A stretch of 28,870 nucleotides of DNA from UBA12088 sp041920275. GTDB lineage: Bacteria > Patescibacteriota > Minisyncoccia > Phycocordibacterales > UBA12088. The position numbers were made by a program, and so were the translations under genes. The DNA lies in the NCBI GenBank assembly GCA_041920275.1, contig JAYRSE010000020.1, positions 1 to 28,870 on the forward strand, written 5' to 3'. The notes under the pieces are model-generated. The model did no database searches and was not told the DNA's origin. It saw nothing but the letters and a program-made list of their open reading frames with translations. This document shows, piece by piece, positions 6,265 to 13,763 of this stretch. Position 1 is the stretch's first letter, and each line of letters opens with the position of its first letter.

Positions 6265-7095
6265 ATGTCGCTTTCCTCGAACAATATCAAGGACCTCCGT
6301 GCCACCGTATGGCGACACTTTCGAGAACATGGCAGGCATGATCTGCCGTGGCGAAAGACGACGGACCCGTACCGTATACTGGTTTCCGAGGTGATGCTCC
6401 AGCAAACGCAGGTGGCGCGAGTGATTTCGAAATATCACGAGTTTCTGCGTTCGTTCCCGACCGTTTCGGCGCTCGCATCCGCCTCACTGCGCGACGTGCT
6501 GGTCATGTGGCAGGGTCTCGGATACAACAGGCGCGCCAAGATGCTCTACGCCGCCGCGGTCAAAGTGTGCGACGAGTACGGTGGAGTGTTGCCTCGAAGT
6601 GAAGAGGAGCTCATGCGGTTACCCGGCATCGGACACTACACCGCTCGTGCGGTCTGTACCTTTGCGTACGGCAAAGATGGAGGCATGGTGGAGACGAACA
6701 TTCGAACTGTGTTGTTCCATCACGTGGTATCGGATCGTTCCGAGGTTTCTGACAAGGAGCTGCTGCAGATGAGTGCGGTGCTTTGTCCATCCGGTCGCGC
6801 TCGCGAGTGGTATGCCGCACTGATGGATTACGGAGCGTATTTGAAAGGGCGGGGGGTGCGAGTGAATGCGAAGAGTAAGCACTACTTGAAGCAGCCCGCC
6901 TTTGAAGGAAGTGACCGACAGATACGCGGTGCGATAGTGCGGCTGCTCACACAGGTACCTACAGCGAGCGAGCGGACCATTCTCGCGCGAGCGCAAGCGG
7001 ATACGGAACGGGTGCGCACGCAATTGGATAACTTGGTGAACGAGCGTATGATCAACAGGTCCGTGAAAGGAAGGAGTGTTGTCTATCGCCTGTAG
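6265..7095 (+). CDS. mutY: A/G-specific adenine glycosylase, MutY type, lacking the Fe-S cysteines
   Basis: Excises adenine mispaired with 8-oxoguanine or guanine. 276 residues. It has LPWRKTTDPYRILVSEVMLQ with catalytic Glu42, QQTQVARVISKY, WQGLGYNRRAK and the helix-hairpin-helix LPGIGHYTARAV (119-130), with Tyr125 where MutY has Ser/Tyr rather than the Nth lysine. The usual catalytic Asp is Glu143 in VETNIRTV. The region after LMDYGAYL (187-194) has none of the four cluster cysteines and runs through KHYLKQPAFEGSDRQIRG into a winged-helix-like C terminus. No NUDIX-like 8-oxoG domain is present, so the protein is shorter than E. coli MutY (about 350). The frame is open to a GTG at 6238; I prefer the ATG. 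Confidence 0.9.
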   Translation: MSLSSNNIKDLRATVWRHFREHGRHDLPWRKTTDPYRILVSEVMLQQTQVARVISKYHEFLRSFPTVSALASASLRDVLVMWQGLGYNRRAKMLYAAAVKVCDEYGGVLPRSEEELMRLPGIGHYTARAVCTFAYGKDGGMVETNIRTVLFHHVVSDRSEVSDKELLQMSAVLCPSGRAREWYAALMDYGAYLKGRGVRVNAKSKHYLKQPAFEGSDRQIRGAIVRLLTQVPTASERTILARAQADTERVRTQLDNLVNERMINRSVKGRSVVYRL

Positions 7096-7114
7096 GTTTG
7101 TACGCCTACATGAA

Positions 7115-7136
7115 ATGCACCGGCGAACCGGTGCAT
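7115..7136. terminator. Hairpin between convergent genes
   Basis: A 9-bp stem ATGCACCGG / CCGGTGCAT with a CGAA tetraloop lies between the mutY stop and the stop of the minus-strand gene at 7159. It is probably a shared bidirectional terminator; the U runs are short. Confidence 0.6.
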
Positions 7137-7158
7137 GATGGGTTTCGATTTGAGTAAG

Positions 7159-7464
7159 TTACAGGGCCTCAATCTCCTTCTTGAGAAGGTCGATGAGTCC
7201 GAGCTTCAGTGCTCGCAGTAACGCAAATATTTTCCCCGGTCGATACGAAATCGATGAGCCGGGTTCCGGTGTCAGGTCGATCACGTTTCCGAGCGTTCCG
7301 CCATCGACCCGAGGGTTTCCATTGATCGAAAGGAATGCAAAGCCCCTCTCTTGATTGATAACGGTCGGATCCACAACCTGTATCGGTCGTACCCGTGCTC
7401 TTACATTGATCGGTCTTCCGAGCACCTTGAAGCCCGCGATCACCACGAAGGTCACGTTGGCCAT
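7159..7464 (-). CDS. Hypothetical protein, 101 aa
   Basis: Not recognised. It begins MANVTFVVIAGFKVLGRPI, with GGGAG 8 bases upstream of the ATG and a sigma70-like promoter before it. The first 75 residues alternate hydrophobic and polar residues with Gly/Pro turns, suggesting a small beta-rich domain. The last 20 (IFALLRALKLGLIDLLKKE) would form an amphipathic helix. No signal peptide. Its promoter overlaps the end of the SBP gene (stop at 7516), so it may also be expressed by read-through. Confidence 0.7.
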   Translation of the reverse strand: MANVTFVVIAGFKVLGRPINVRARVRPIQVVDPTVINQERGFAFLSINGNPRVDGGTLGNVIDLTPEPGSSISYRPGKIFALLRALKLGLIDLLKKEIEAL

Positions 7465-7495
7465 TGCTGTTCTCCCACGAATGTTGCCAGTGGGA

Positions 7496-7523
7496 TTATT
7501 ATCAATTTGTGCGTATTAGTCAA
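7496..7523 (-). promoter_or_regulatory. Promoter of the 7159-7464 gene
   Basis: TTGACT, 16-base spacer, TAATAA on the minus strand, with a leader of about 25-30 bases. The -35 lies inside the last codons of the upstream gene. Confidence 0.6.
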
Positions 7524-9312
7524 GCAGGTCTTTGACGAACGGCCATACACGGTCGGTCTCCATGTACCACTCGTGGATCGAGTGGAAGCGTTCGCTCGGT
7601 TCTGCAAGCGGGTGAAGCGTTATGTTGTGGACATCCGTATGTGAAAGGTAGAGCAGGTCCGGTGCGAAGAGGAAGATCGCCGCATGGTCCTTTGCGAGGC
7701 GTTCGGCAAAAGCGCGGAGGAGTGTGGTCCGTTCTTGCGTGTCGAACGTCGTGCGCAAGGTTTCAAGCATGGTGTCGGACTCGAGATTCGCGTACTGGCT
7801 GATGTTCAGGCCTGGGTCATTGCGCTGTGAGCTGTGCCAAAACGCGTACAGATCCAGCTCGTGGCCCAGTTCCATGCCGAACAGAAGCGCCTCGTGACGT
7901 CGAGGACGTATCACGCTCTGGGTAAGGTCGGCGGTTTCGTAGACCTTGAGTTCGACTTCCGCGCCGACTTCTCGCCACGTTTGACTCACCAGTTCGGCGA
8001 CCGCGACCATGTCCGGTGTGTTTACCGTGCTCAACGTAATGGAGAGACGTTTGGTCTCCTCGTCTTTTGTGCGTGTGTAGACCGGGTCGTCTTCGGTGCG
8101 GGTCCATCCTGCATCTTCCAGTATCTCGCGAGCATGCTGCATACTACCCGTCGCGCTTGTCGTCGCAGTCGTTCGCTCACCATCGGTCGTAGTGGCGTAC
8201 CCGTCCTCCGTGTTTGCGTCAGGGAGCATCGGTGCGGTGAGCGGGGTCGCATATCCGTGAAATACGCGCTCGACCAGTTCGTCCTTCGAAATGGATTCCG
8301 AAAGCGCCTTCCGTACCTGTTCATCCAAAAATAGCGGTTGTTTGTTCTGATTCAAGAATATGCCGAACACACGAAGTTGTGGAGCATGCAGCACGGCCGT
8401 TTTTCCGTCCATGTTCGTCTGGAGGAACGCCGCAACATCAGGCGCCGGAATACCGTGCACCGCATGTACTTGCAGTGCCCGATACGCTTCGAACGCCTCG
8501 ACCCTGCTCGGGTAGAGAAGCAGATGCACTTTGGTGATGTTTGGAGCACCGTATACGTATGACTTGAAAGCTTTCAACTCGTAGCGGGTCGGAATACCTG
8601 ACGCATCGACGACGACCTGTTCTATCTGGTACGGTCCCGCACCCACCGGTTTGGTGTTCAAGGTGCTGAAAGAGAATTGATCGTCGGCGAGCGGTTCCCA
8701 GATATGTCTTGGCAAGATGCCCAGTGTGGTGTTCTCGATGAATGGTGCGTAGGGTTCGGGCAGCGTGACCACCACCGTGTGTTCGTCAGGTGTTTCGACC
8801 GTCACATTTTCCCACGAGCTGAATTGCGGACTCCTGAGACCGGGATTCTGCACCTGTTCGATGGTGAATGCGACATCGGCCGAGGTGATTGGTGTGCCAT
8901 CATGGAACGTAGCATCCTTGCGAAGGGCGAACGTGTAGGTGCCGCCATCATCGGAAACGGTGTATGCTTCGGCGATCTGTGGAACGAGCGCTCCGGTTCC
9001 GTCCCGTGACATGAGGCCTGCATACAGCAGGGCCACGAGGTCACGGTCGGCGCTTGAAACGGCGAGGACGGGATTTATGAAGCGAGGTGTACCGATGATC
9101 GCTTCGCGGTAGGTACCCCCCGCGCGAGGCATATCGACAAAATGTCGCTTGACGGTTTCGTGGGCATACGATGTGCCGGAAACGAACATGGTCGTCACGA
9201 GAAGGAATGCCGCGATGCGTTGCAGAGGGCTGAAGTGGAGTAGGGTTTCGGTAAAGGAGAAGCGTTGCCGCGTCGAGGTGTCTCGCGCCAAGTGAGTGAT
9301 GTGATTGTTCAT
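7516..9312 (-). CDS. Extracytoplasmic solute-binding protein, SBP_bac_5 family (peptide/nickel type)
   Basis: 598 residues from the ATG at 9312. A long polar N terminus precedes a hydrophobic segment at about 31-48 and a likely signal-peptidase I site (TSYA-HE); there is no lipobox Cys. The family pattern is clear: GGTYREAIIGTPRFINPVLA at the start, YAGLMSRDGTGALVPQIAEA, TFALRKDATFHDGTPITSAD, then PVGAGPYQIE (a family hallmark) and a C-terminal lobe. It binds oligopeptides or another ligand outside the membrane. No ABC permease or ATPase gene is adjacent, so the partner transporter is elsewhere or absent. The frame is open to 9873 but overlaps secG, so the long form is not credible. A poly-Thr/Ala insert (near 410-425) may be a surface loop. 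Confidence 0.9.
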   Translation of the reverse strand: MNNHITHLARDTSTRQRFSFTETLLHFSPLQRIAAFLLVTTMFVSGTSYAHETVKRHFVDMPRAGGTYREAIIGTPRFINPVLAVSSADRDLVALLYAGLMSRDGTGALVPQIAEAYTVSDDGGTYTFALRKDATFHDGTPITSADVAFTIEQVQNPGLRSPQFSSWENVTVETPDEHTVVVTLPEPYAPFIENTTLGILPRHIWEPLADDQFSFSTLNTKPVGAGPYQIEQVVVDASGIPTRYELKAFKSYVYGAPNITKVHLLLYPSRVEAFEAYRALQVHAVHGIPAPDVAAFLQTNMDGKTAVLHAPQLRVFGIFLNQNKQPLFLDEQVRKALSESISKDELVERVFHGYATPLTAPMLPDANTEDGYATTTDGERTTATTSATGSMQHAREILEDAGWTRTEDDPVYTRTKDEETKRLSITLSTVNTPDMVAVAELVSQTWREVGAEVELKVYETADLTQSVIRPRRHEALLFGMELGHELDLYAFWHSSQRNDPGLNISQYANLESDTMLETLRTTFDTQERTTLLRAFAERLAKDHAAIFLFAPDLLYLSHTDVHNITLHPLAEPSERFHSIHEWYMETDRVWPFVKDLLD

Positions 9313-9455
9313 ACCTTTTTCGCGCGAGGATCTTTCCGTGCGCCGAACACAACAAGGTCTTTTCTTACGGATACGTTCTAAGCTGACCGATCGGATCCGA
9401 GACGTCCAAGGTCGTCCGGGCCATCGAAGACACCGGTACGATCGCACCGCGGATG

Positions 9456-9692
9456 CTATTGGTGAATGAAGAGCGCTACGAAAGCGGACAGTGCGAATGC
9501 GACACCAAGCACGATAGTGCTCACAAAGAGTGCCTTCTCTCCGCCGCGACGGGTGTAAAAAGTGGTATCCGCGTCTCCACCACCGAACGCGCCACCCACC
9601 GAAGACCCGCGCACTTGCAGTAAGATCGCCACGATCAATAATGTCGACAGGATCGCTTGAACGAAGGGCAATATTGTGATCAGAAATCGCAT
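9456..9692 (-). CDS. secG: Preprotein translocase subunit SecG
   Basis: 78 residues with two hydrophobic helices (FLITILPFVQAILSTLLIVA and ALFVSTIVLGVAFALSAFVA) around the conserved loop QVRGSSVGGAFGGGDADTTF and YTRRGGEKALF, the SecG signature. It stimulates SecYEG-dependent export in the membrane. The start is set at 9692 because MRFLITILPF is the family N terminus and a promoter abuts it; the frame is open further upstream. The next minus-strand gene encodes an exported protein, 143 bases downstream. Confidence 0.93.
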   Translation of the reverse strand: MRFLITILPFVQAILSTLLIVAILLQVRGSSVGGAFGGGDADTTFYTRRGGEKALFVSTIVLGVAFALSAFVALFIHQ

Positions 9693-9699
9693 GTCCCGT

Positions 9700-9728
9700 A
9701 TGGTACCTGTTTTTCGATCGATTGGCAA
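9700..9728 (-). promoter_or_regulatory. Promoter of secG, apparently leaderless
   Basis: TTGCCA, 17-base spacer, TACCAT on the minus strand; the ATG follows after 7 bases, where transcription should begin. Confidence 0.6.
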
Positions 9729-9772
9729 GTGCGCAGTGTGACGGAACGGATACACTCGGAACCGAACGGCGA

Positions 9773-9802
9773 TTGACGTTTTTCTTTTTTTTCCTGTATA
9801 CT
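9773..9802 (+). promoter_or_regulatory. Promoter of groES-groEL
   Basis: TTGACG, an 18-base spacer that is almost all pyrimidine, TATACT. The transcript leader is about 90 bases. No CIRCE element (TTAGCACTC-N9-GAGTGCTAA) is present, so HrcA control is not indicated here. Confidence 0.75.
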
Positions 9803-9899
9803 AGCGACACGAAGTCGCATTTCATGACACAGCATCCACTCAAGGCATGCTCGTGTTCGGATAGCGACGCCATTTATAAGGTAACCCAACACTAATCGT

Positions 9900-10211
9900 A
9901 TGTCAGAAAGCGAAAAGCCAAATCTACGCCCGCTTGGCGACAAGGTTCTTATTCGCCCTCTTTCAGATGAGGAACTTGGCACAAAGTCGCCTTCCGGCAT
10001 CATCATCCCCGAGACGGTGGATCGGGAAAAGGCCGACCGAGGTATCGTGGTTGCGGTAGGGCCCGGTCGATTGGATGATGATGGGGAACGTGTCCCTATC
10101 GAAGTGAAAGTGGGCGACAAGGTCATTTTTCAGTGGGGTGATAAGATCGAATATCGCGACACCAAGTATTATCTGGTGAGCGAGTCGAACATAAGTGCGG
10201 TGATCGAGTAG
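9900..10211 (+). CDS. groES: Co-chaperonin GroES
   Basis: Lid of the GroEL folding chamber. 103 residues, family length. LRPLGDKVLIRPLSDEE is the conserved N terminus. The mobile loop is around TKSPSGIIIPETV. VVAVGPGRLDDDGERVPIEVKVGDKVIFQW and KYYLVSESNISAVIE complete the fold. It is the first gene of the groESL operon, with groEL 79 bases downstream. No Shine-Dalgarno sequence is visible at the start. Confidence 0.98.
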   Translation: MSESEKPNLRPLGDKVLIRPLSDEELGTKSPSGIIIPETVDREKADRGIVVAVGPGRLDDDGERVPIEVKVGDKVIFQWGDKIEYRDTKYYLVSESNISAVIE

Positions 10212-10290
10212 AAGTACCCTCGATCGTGTGGGACAAGCAAGATGATCTAGGCCTGTGGCCAATTTTAGCAAGTAACAATGATGATCCTGT

Positions 10291-11946
10291 ATGGCAAACA
10301 AGAAAGTGCTTTTCGGGGAGGATGTGCGCAGATCTCTTAAAAAGGGAGTGGATGTGGTGGGAAACGCGGTGCGTGTCACGATAGGTCCTCGTGGGCGCAA
10401 TGTGGCGTTCGATAAGGGATACGGCGGACCGACCATCACGAACGACGGTGTGTCCATCGCGAAAGAGATCTCGCTCAAGGACAAGTTCGAGAACATGGGC
10501 GCGGAGATCGTGAAGGAGGTGGCATCAAAAACGAACGATGCGGCCGGAGACGGTACCACGACCGCGGTCGTACTCACGCAGGCGATCATTCATGAGGGCA
10601 TGAAGCGTACCTCGCTTGGTGCAAATGCCATGAACGTTCGACGCGGCATCGAAAGTGCGGCTGCGGACGCGGTTGCGGAGCTCAAGGCGATGGCGAAACC
10701 GGTAAAAGATAATGAGGAGATCGAACAGGTCGCCACCATTTCCGCAGAGAGCGAAGAACTTGGAAAGGTCATTGCAAAGACGATCGAAAAGGTCGGCAAG
10801 GACGGCGTGGTGACCGTTGAAGAAAGCCAGACGCTCGGTATCGACAGTGAGGTGGTCGAAGGTATGGAGTTCGATAAGGGGTATGTGTCACCGTACATGG
10901 TCACCAACCCCGAGCGCATGGAGGCGGAGTATAAGGATGTCCCCGTACTTGTGACCGATAAGAAAGTTTCCAGTATCAAGGAGATTCTTCCGCTCCTCGA
11001 AAAGCTCGCGCAGTCCGGACGCAAAGAACTGGTGATCATTGCGGATGATTGTGACGGTGATGCGCTTGCGACGTTCGTGGTCAACAAGTTGCGCGGACTT
11101 TTCAGCGTGCTTGTGATCAAGGCGCCCGGCTACGGCGATCGAAAGAAAGACATGCTCGCAGATATTGCGATTACGGTCGGGGGAAGTGTGGTCGCCGAGG
11201 AGCTCGGACTTTCGCTTGACAAGGCGGATGTTTCTCATCTCGGAAAGGCGTCACGCGTGGTCTCGACCAAGGACTCCACGGTCATTATCGGTGGCAACGG
11301 CAAGAAGGCCGACATCGAAGCGCGCGTTGCTTCGCTCAAAAAGCAGCTCGAGAACACGGACAGCAAGTTCGATCGTGAGAAGTTGGAGGAGCGTATCGCC
11401 AAGCTCTCCGGTGGTGTGGCGGTCATTCGAGTTGGTGCGGCAACGGAGACCGAGATGAAGTACCTGAAGCTCAAGATCGAGGATGCGGTGAACGCCACCA
11501 AGGCGGCGATCGAGGAAGGTATCGTCCCCGGTGGTGGTACCGCACTCACCAAGATCGCACACAAGCTCAATGAGACGCTGAAGGAGAAGAAGCATGATGC
11601 GGAGTTCCGAGCCGGATACGAGGTGCTCTTGAAGGCGCTCATGATGCCGCTCTTCCAGATCGCGTACAACGCGGGCAAGGAAGATGGAGCGATGGTCGTA
11701 GTGAACAAGGTTGCACTTGAGAAGGGAAATATCGGGTTCGACGCAAAGACCGGTGAGTATGTCGATATGCTCGAGCGGGGCATCGTCGACCCGGTCAAGG
11801 TCACGCGCAGCGGTGTGCAGAATGCCGCAAGTGCGGCGGCCATACTTCTCACGACCGAGGCAGCGGTCGCCGAGGAGCCGGAAGAGAAGCCGGCAGCCGG
11901 CGCACCCGACATGGGTGGTATGGGAGGTATGGGCGGGATGTATTAA
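10291..11946 (+). CDS. groEL: Chaperonin GroEL
   Basis: ATP-driven protein-folding chamber, cytosolic tetradecamer. 551 residues. The nucleotide-binding motifs TIGPRGRNVAFDKGYGGPTI and NDAAGDGTTTAVVLTQ are intact, including the Asp of GDGTT. The apical domain carries GYVSPYMVTNPERMEAEY and IKAPGYGDRKKDMLADIA. The family signature AAIEEGIVPGGGTAL and the C-terminal GGM repeat tail are present. It is co-transcribed with groES. The 79-base gap contains only a small GGCC/GGCC hairpin before TTTT, possibly a weak attenuator. A strong terminator follows. Confidence 0.98.
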   Translation: MANKKVLFGEDVRRSLKKGVDVVGNAVRVTIGPRGRNVAFDKGYGGPTITNDGVSIAKEISLKDKFENMGAEIVKEVASKTNDAAGDGTTTAVVLTQAIIHEGMKRTSLGANAMNVRRGIESAAADAVAELKAMAKPVKDNEEIEQVATISAESEELGKVIAKTIEKVGKDGVVTVEESQTLGIDSEVVEGMEFDKGYVSPYMVTNPERMEAEYKDVPVLVTDKKVSSIKEILPLLEKLAQSGRKELVIIADDCDGDALATFVVNKLRGLFSVLVIKAPGYGDRKKDMLADIAITVGGSVVAEELGLSLDKADVSHLGKASRVVSTKDSTVIIGGNGKKADIEARVASLKKQLENTDSKFDREKLEERIAKLSGGVAVIRVGAATETEMKYLKLKIEDAVNATKAAIEEGIVPGGGTALTKIAHKLNETLKEKKHDAEFRAGYEVLLKALMMPLFQIAYNAGKEDGAMVVVNKVALEKGNIGFDAKTGEYVDMLERGIVDPVKVTRSGVQNAASAAAILLTTEAAVAEEPEEKPAAGAPDMGGMGGMGGMY

Positions 11947-11968
11947 GAACGTTTCGTTTCGTACCATG

Positions 11969-12002
11969 AACAAACGCCCCATGTAGGGGCGTTTGTTTTT
12001 TC
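11969..12002 (+). terminator. Intrinsic terminator of groESL
   Basis: AACAAACGCCCC pairs with GGGGCGTTTGTT across a 5-base loop and runs into TTTT. Confidence 0.9.
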
Positions 12003-12031
12003 CGTGCGGCCGAGGCCGCGCGAAAGAGGTT

Positions 12032-12376
12032 TTACCAGCGGCGGTCATCCCGAGCGGGACGGCTCGCACGGTGGCAGTCGCTGCAGCGGACCGGGCGGTC
12101 ACCACTCGGTTCGAAAGGAAGACGAGTGATCTCCTTACCGCAATCTGCGCAGCTCCAGCTACCCTCGACCATCGGACGGTCGCTCCGTGCGGGGCGATCA
12201 CCGCTCCGTGCGGGGCGAGAGTTTCGGTGGCAGTCGCGACACAACAGTGAGTCGAGACGGTCCGGGTTCGGCTGGAACGGAAGCTCGGTGATCTGTCCGC
12301 CACAGCCGCTGCAGGTCCAGTTGCCCTGAACCATGGGCTTGCGCACAAAATCACCACGGTTGTCATTACCGTACAT
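12032..12376 (-). CDS. Duplicated CxxC zinc-ribbon protein
   Basis: 114 residues made of two near-identical halves. Each has a P-M-V-x-G-x-W-x-C-x2-C-G-x2-I-T-x-L-P-F block followed about 15-20 residues later by C-x-D-C-H-R, so each half provides four cysteines for one zinc site. The halves are joined by an Arg/Ser/Asp-rich linker that itself repeats (GDRPARSDRP). The C terminus is basic (RPARDDRRW). Probably a nucleic-acid- or ribosome-associated zinc protein; the function is unknown. It is transcribed alone from a good promoter with an unusually long leader of about 105 bases. Confidence 0.85.
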   Translation of the reverse strand: MYGNDNRGDFVRKPMVQGNWTCSGCGGQITELPFQPNPDRLDSLLCRDCHRNSRPARSGDRPARSDRPMVEGSWSCADCGKEITRLPFEPSGDRPVRCSDCHRASRPARDDRRW

Positions 12377-12487
12377 ATGCTTTCGTTGCGTAGTTACATT
12401 CTATTAACACACGACCCATTAGAACGAAGCTACACACGACTACGTTTTGAGTAGTGAACCTGCGGCGGTTCGTCTAACGTAGAGTGC

Positions 12488-12515
12488 AGTATACACGATA
12501 TGTGCAAAAAGTCAA
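12488..12515 (-). promoter_or_regulatory. Promoter of the zinc-ribbon gene
   Basis: TTGACT, 16-base spacer, TATACT on the minus strand. The roughly 105-base leader contains GAACC/GGTTC and CTAC/GTAG hairpins, so post-transcriptional control is conceivable. Confidence 0.7.
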
Positions 12516-12599
12516 GCGCGTGTGCGTGGAAAAGTGATGAATCGGTCAATATCGTGACCCGTTGTGGAATGCAACGTACGTATGCATCGTACCTTGTGC

Positions 12600-12605
12600 T
12601 ATACT
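12600..12605 (+). promoter_or_regulatory. -10 box upstream of lemA
   Basis: TATACT 56 bases before the lemA ATG. No good -35 could be placed. Confidence 0.4.
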
Positions 12606-12661
12606 GAGAGGGTGCTTCGGTGCATTTCAATCTGAGATTTATAAAGTAATAATTCTTTTCT

Positions 12662-13249
12662 ATGATCGGTTACGTGATCTTGGGAATAGTCTTGGTTGGT
12701 GCCCTCTGGGGTGTGGCAATCTACAATCGATTTGTTGCCCTGGTGCAGCGCACCAACGAAGCATGGTCGGATATCGAGGTGCAGTTGAAGCGTCGGTATG
12801 ACCTCATTCCCAACCTTGTGGAAGTGGTGAAGGGGTATGCCACACACGAACGCGAAACGCTTGATGCGGTGACCGAGGCGCGTTCGCACGCAACGCAAAT
12901 GACGATCGATCCGAGCAAGATCACCGCAGATCAGATCAAAGCCTTCGAGTCGGCACAGATCGGGCTCGAACAAGCGTTGGGTCGCTTACTTGCGGTTGCG
13001 GAGAATTACCCCACCCTCAAGGCCGACACGAATTTCCTTGAGTTGCAGCGAGAGCTCGCGGATACCGAGGACAAGATCCAGGCGTCTCGACGTTTCTACA
13101 ACGGCAATGTGCGTGATCTGAATACTGCGCTCGAACAGTTCCCGAGCAATGTGATCGGCAACATGTTCAAGTTCGAGAAGCGTGCGTTCTTTGAGCTGGA
13201 CGAAGATGAAAAAGAGAAGGCGAATGATCCGGTAAAAGTGCAATTTTAA
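12662..13249 (+). CDS. lemA: LemA family protein
   Basis: 195 residues. One N-terminal membrane helix (IGYVILGIVLVGALWGVAIY) is followed by the family signature YNRFVALVQRTNEAWSDIEV and LKRRYDLIPNLVEVVKGYA, then a long helical domain ending FEKRAFFELDEDEKEKANDP. It is membrane-anchored, with the helical bundle probably outside. The biochemical role is unsettled. In many bacteria lemA is next to an htpX-type protease gene, as here with one gene between. No Shine-Dalgarno sequence is seen. The MazG-like gene starts 2 bases after its stop. Confidence 0.95.
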   Translation: MIGYVILGIVLVGALWGVAIYNRFVALVQRTNEAWSDIEVQLKRRYDLIPNLVEVVKGYATHERETLDAVTEARSHATQMTIDPSKITADQIKAFESAQIGLEQALGRLLAVAENYPTLKADTNFLELQRELADTEDKIQASRRFYNGNVRDLNTALEQFPSNVIGNMFKFEKRAFFELDEDEKEKANDPVKVQF

Positions 13250-13251
13250 TT

Positions 13252-13686
13252 ATGACCGAACGCATCTACTACAATAAATTGGTCTGGGACAACGTGCCTG
13301 ACATTATTCGAGAAAAAGGGCGTGATTGCGAGGTGCGCGAGCTCTCGGATGAGGAGTTTCGTCTCGAGCTTTTGAAAAAGGTGGAGGAGGAAGCGAGCGC
13401 TCTGCCCGAGACGGCATCCAAACAGGAGTTGACCGACGAGATAGCTGATGTGATCACGGTGATCGAGTACATCAAAAAGCTCGAAGGTATTTCGGATCTC
13501 GACATTGCCGACGCGCTCGAGCGGCATGCGCGATTGCGCGGCCGATTCGAGCGCAAACTTTTTTTGGTGTGGTCCTCGGACAGTGAGTACGAGACCAATG
13601 AGAAGTCAAAAACGGTCGTGCGGCTTACGATACCGGACACTCCGCCCACAGGTACCGGTGGGACCGCTGAAGAAAGAGACAAGTGA
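13252..13686 (+). CDS. MazG-like nucleotide pyrophosphohydrolase
   Basis: 144 residues. The N-terminal YYNKLVWDNVPDIIREKGRDC matches the phosphoribosyl-ATP pyrophosphohydrolase-like (all-alpha NTP-PPase) group, usually written YNKLVRDKIPEII; here Trp replaces the usual Arg. The metal-binding EExxE/ExxD pattern is seen as KVEEEASAL and ELTDEIADVITVIEYI. After about residue 100 comes a charged, low-complexity tail (TIPDTPPTGTGGTAEERDK) that is probably disordered. It would hydrolyse a (d)NTP to the monophosphate and pyrophosphate, possibly for pool cleaning. It is tightly linked to lemA (2 bases). Confidence 0.8.
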   Translation: MTERIYYNKLVWDNVPDIIREKGRDCEVRELSDEEFRLELLKKVEEEASALPETASKQELTDEIADVITVIEYIKKLEGISDLDIADALERHARLRGRFERKLFLVWSSDSEYETNEKSKTVVRLTIPDTPPTGTGGTAEERDK

Positions 13687-13763
13687 TTGTCTTCTTGTTG
13701 TGCGGATCGATCCTTCGTTGAACTTGAGAATCGGAGCGAAGCATCGCACGACTCATTAACGTC

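Noticed and set aside
5112..6305. 397-codon open frame on the minus strand
   Set aside because: It is antisense to endonuclease III and the bactofilin-like gene, with Arg/Ser/Pro-rich composition and no recognisable domain. Both plus-strand genes have clear motifs.
9313..9873. N-terminal extension of the solute-binding protein
   Set aside because: It would overlap all of secG on the same strand in another frame. The signal peptide starts at the ATG at 9312.
9803..9899. CIRCE operator before groES
   Set aside because: Looked for TTAGCACTC-N9-GAGTGCTAA in the leader; no match, not even a degenerate one.
11251..12366. 371-codon open frame on the minus strand
   Set aside because: It is antisense to the groEL C-terminal half and overlaps the zinc-ribbon gene in another frame. 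No motif.
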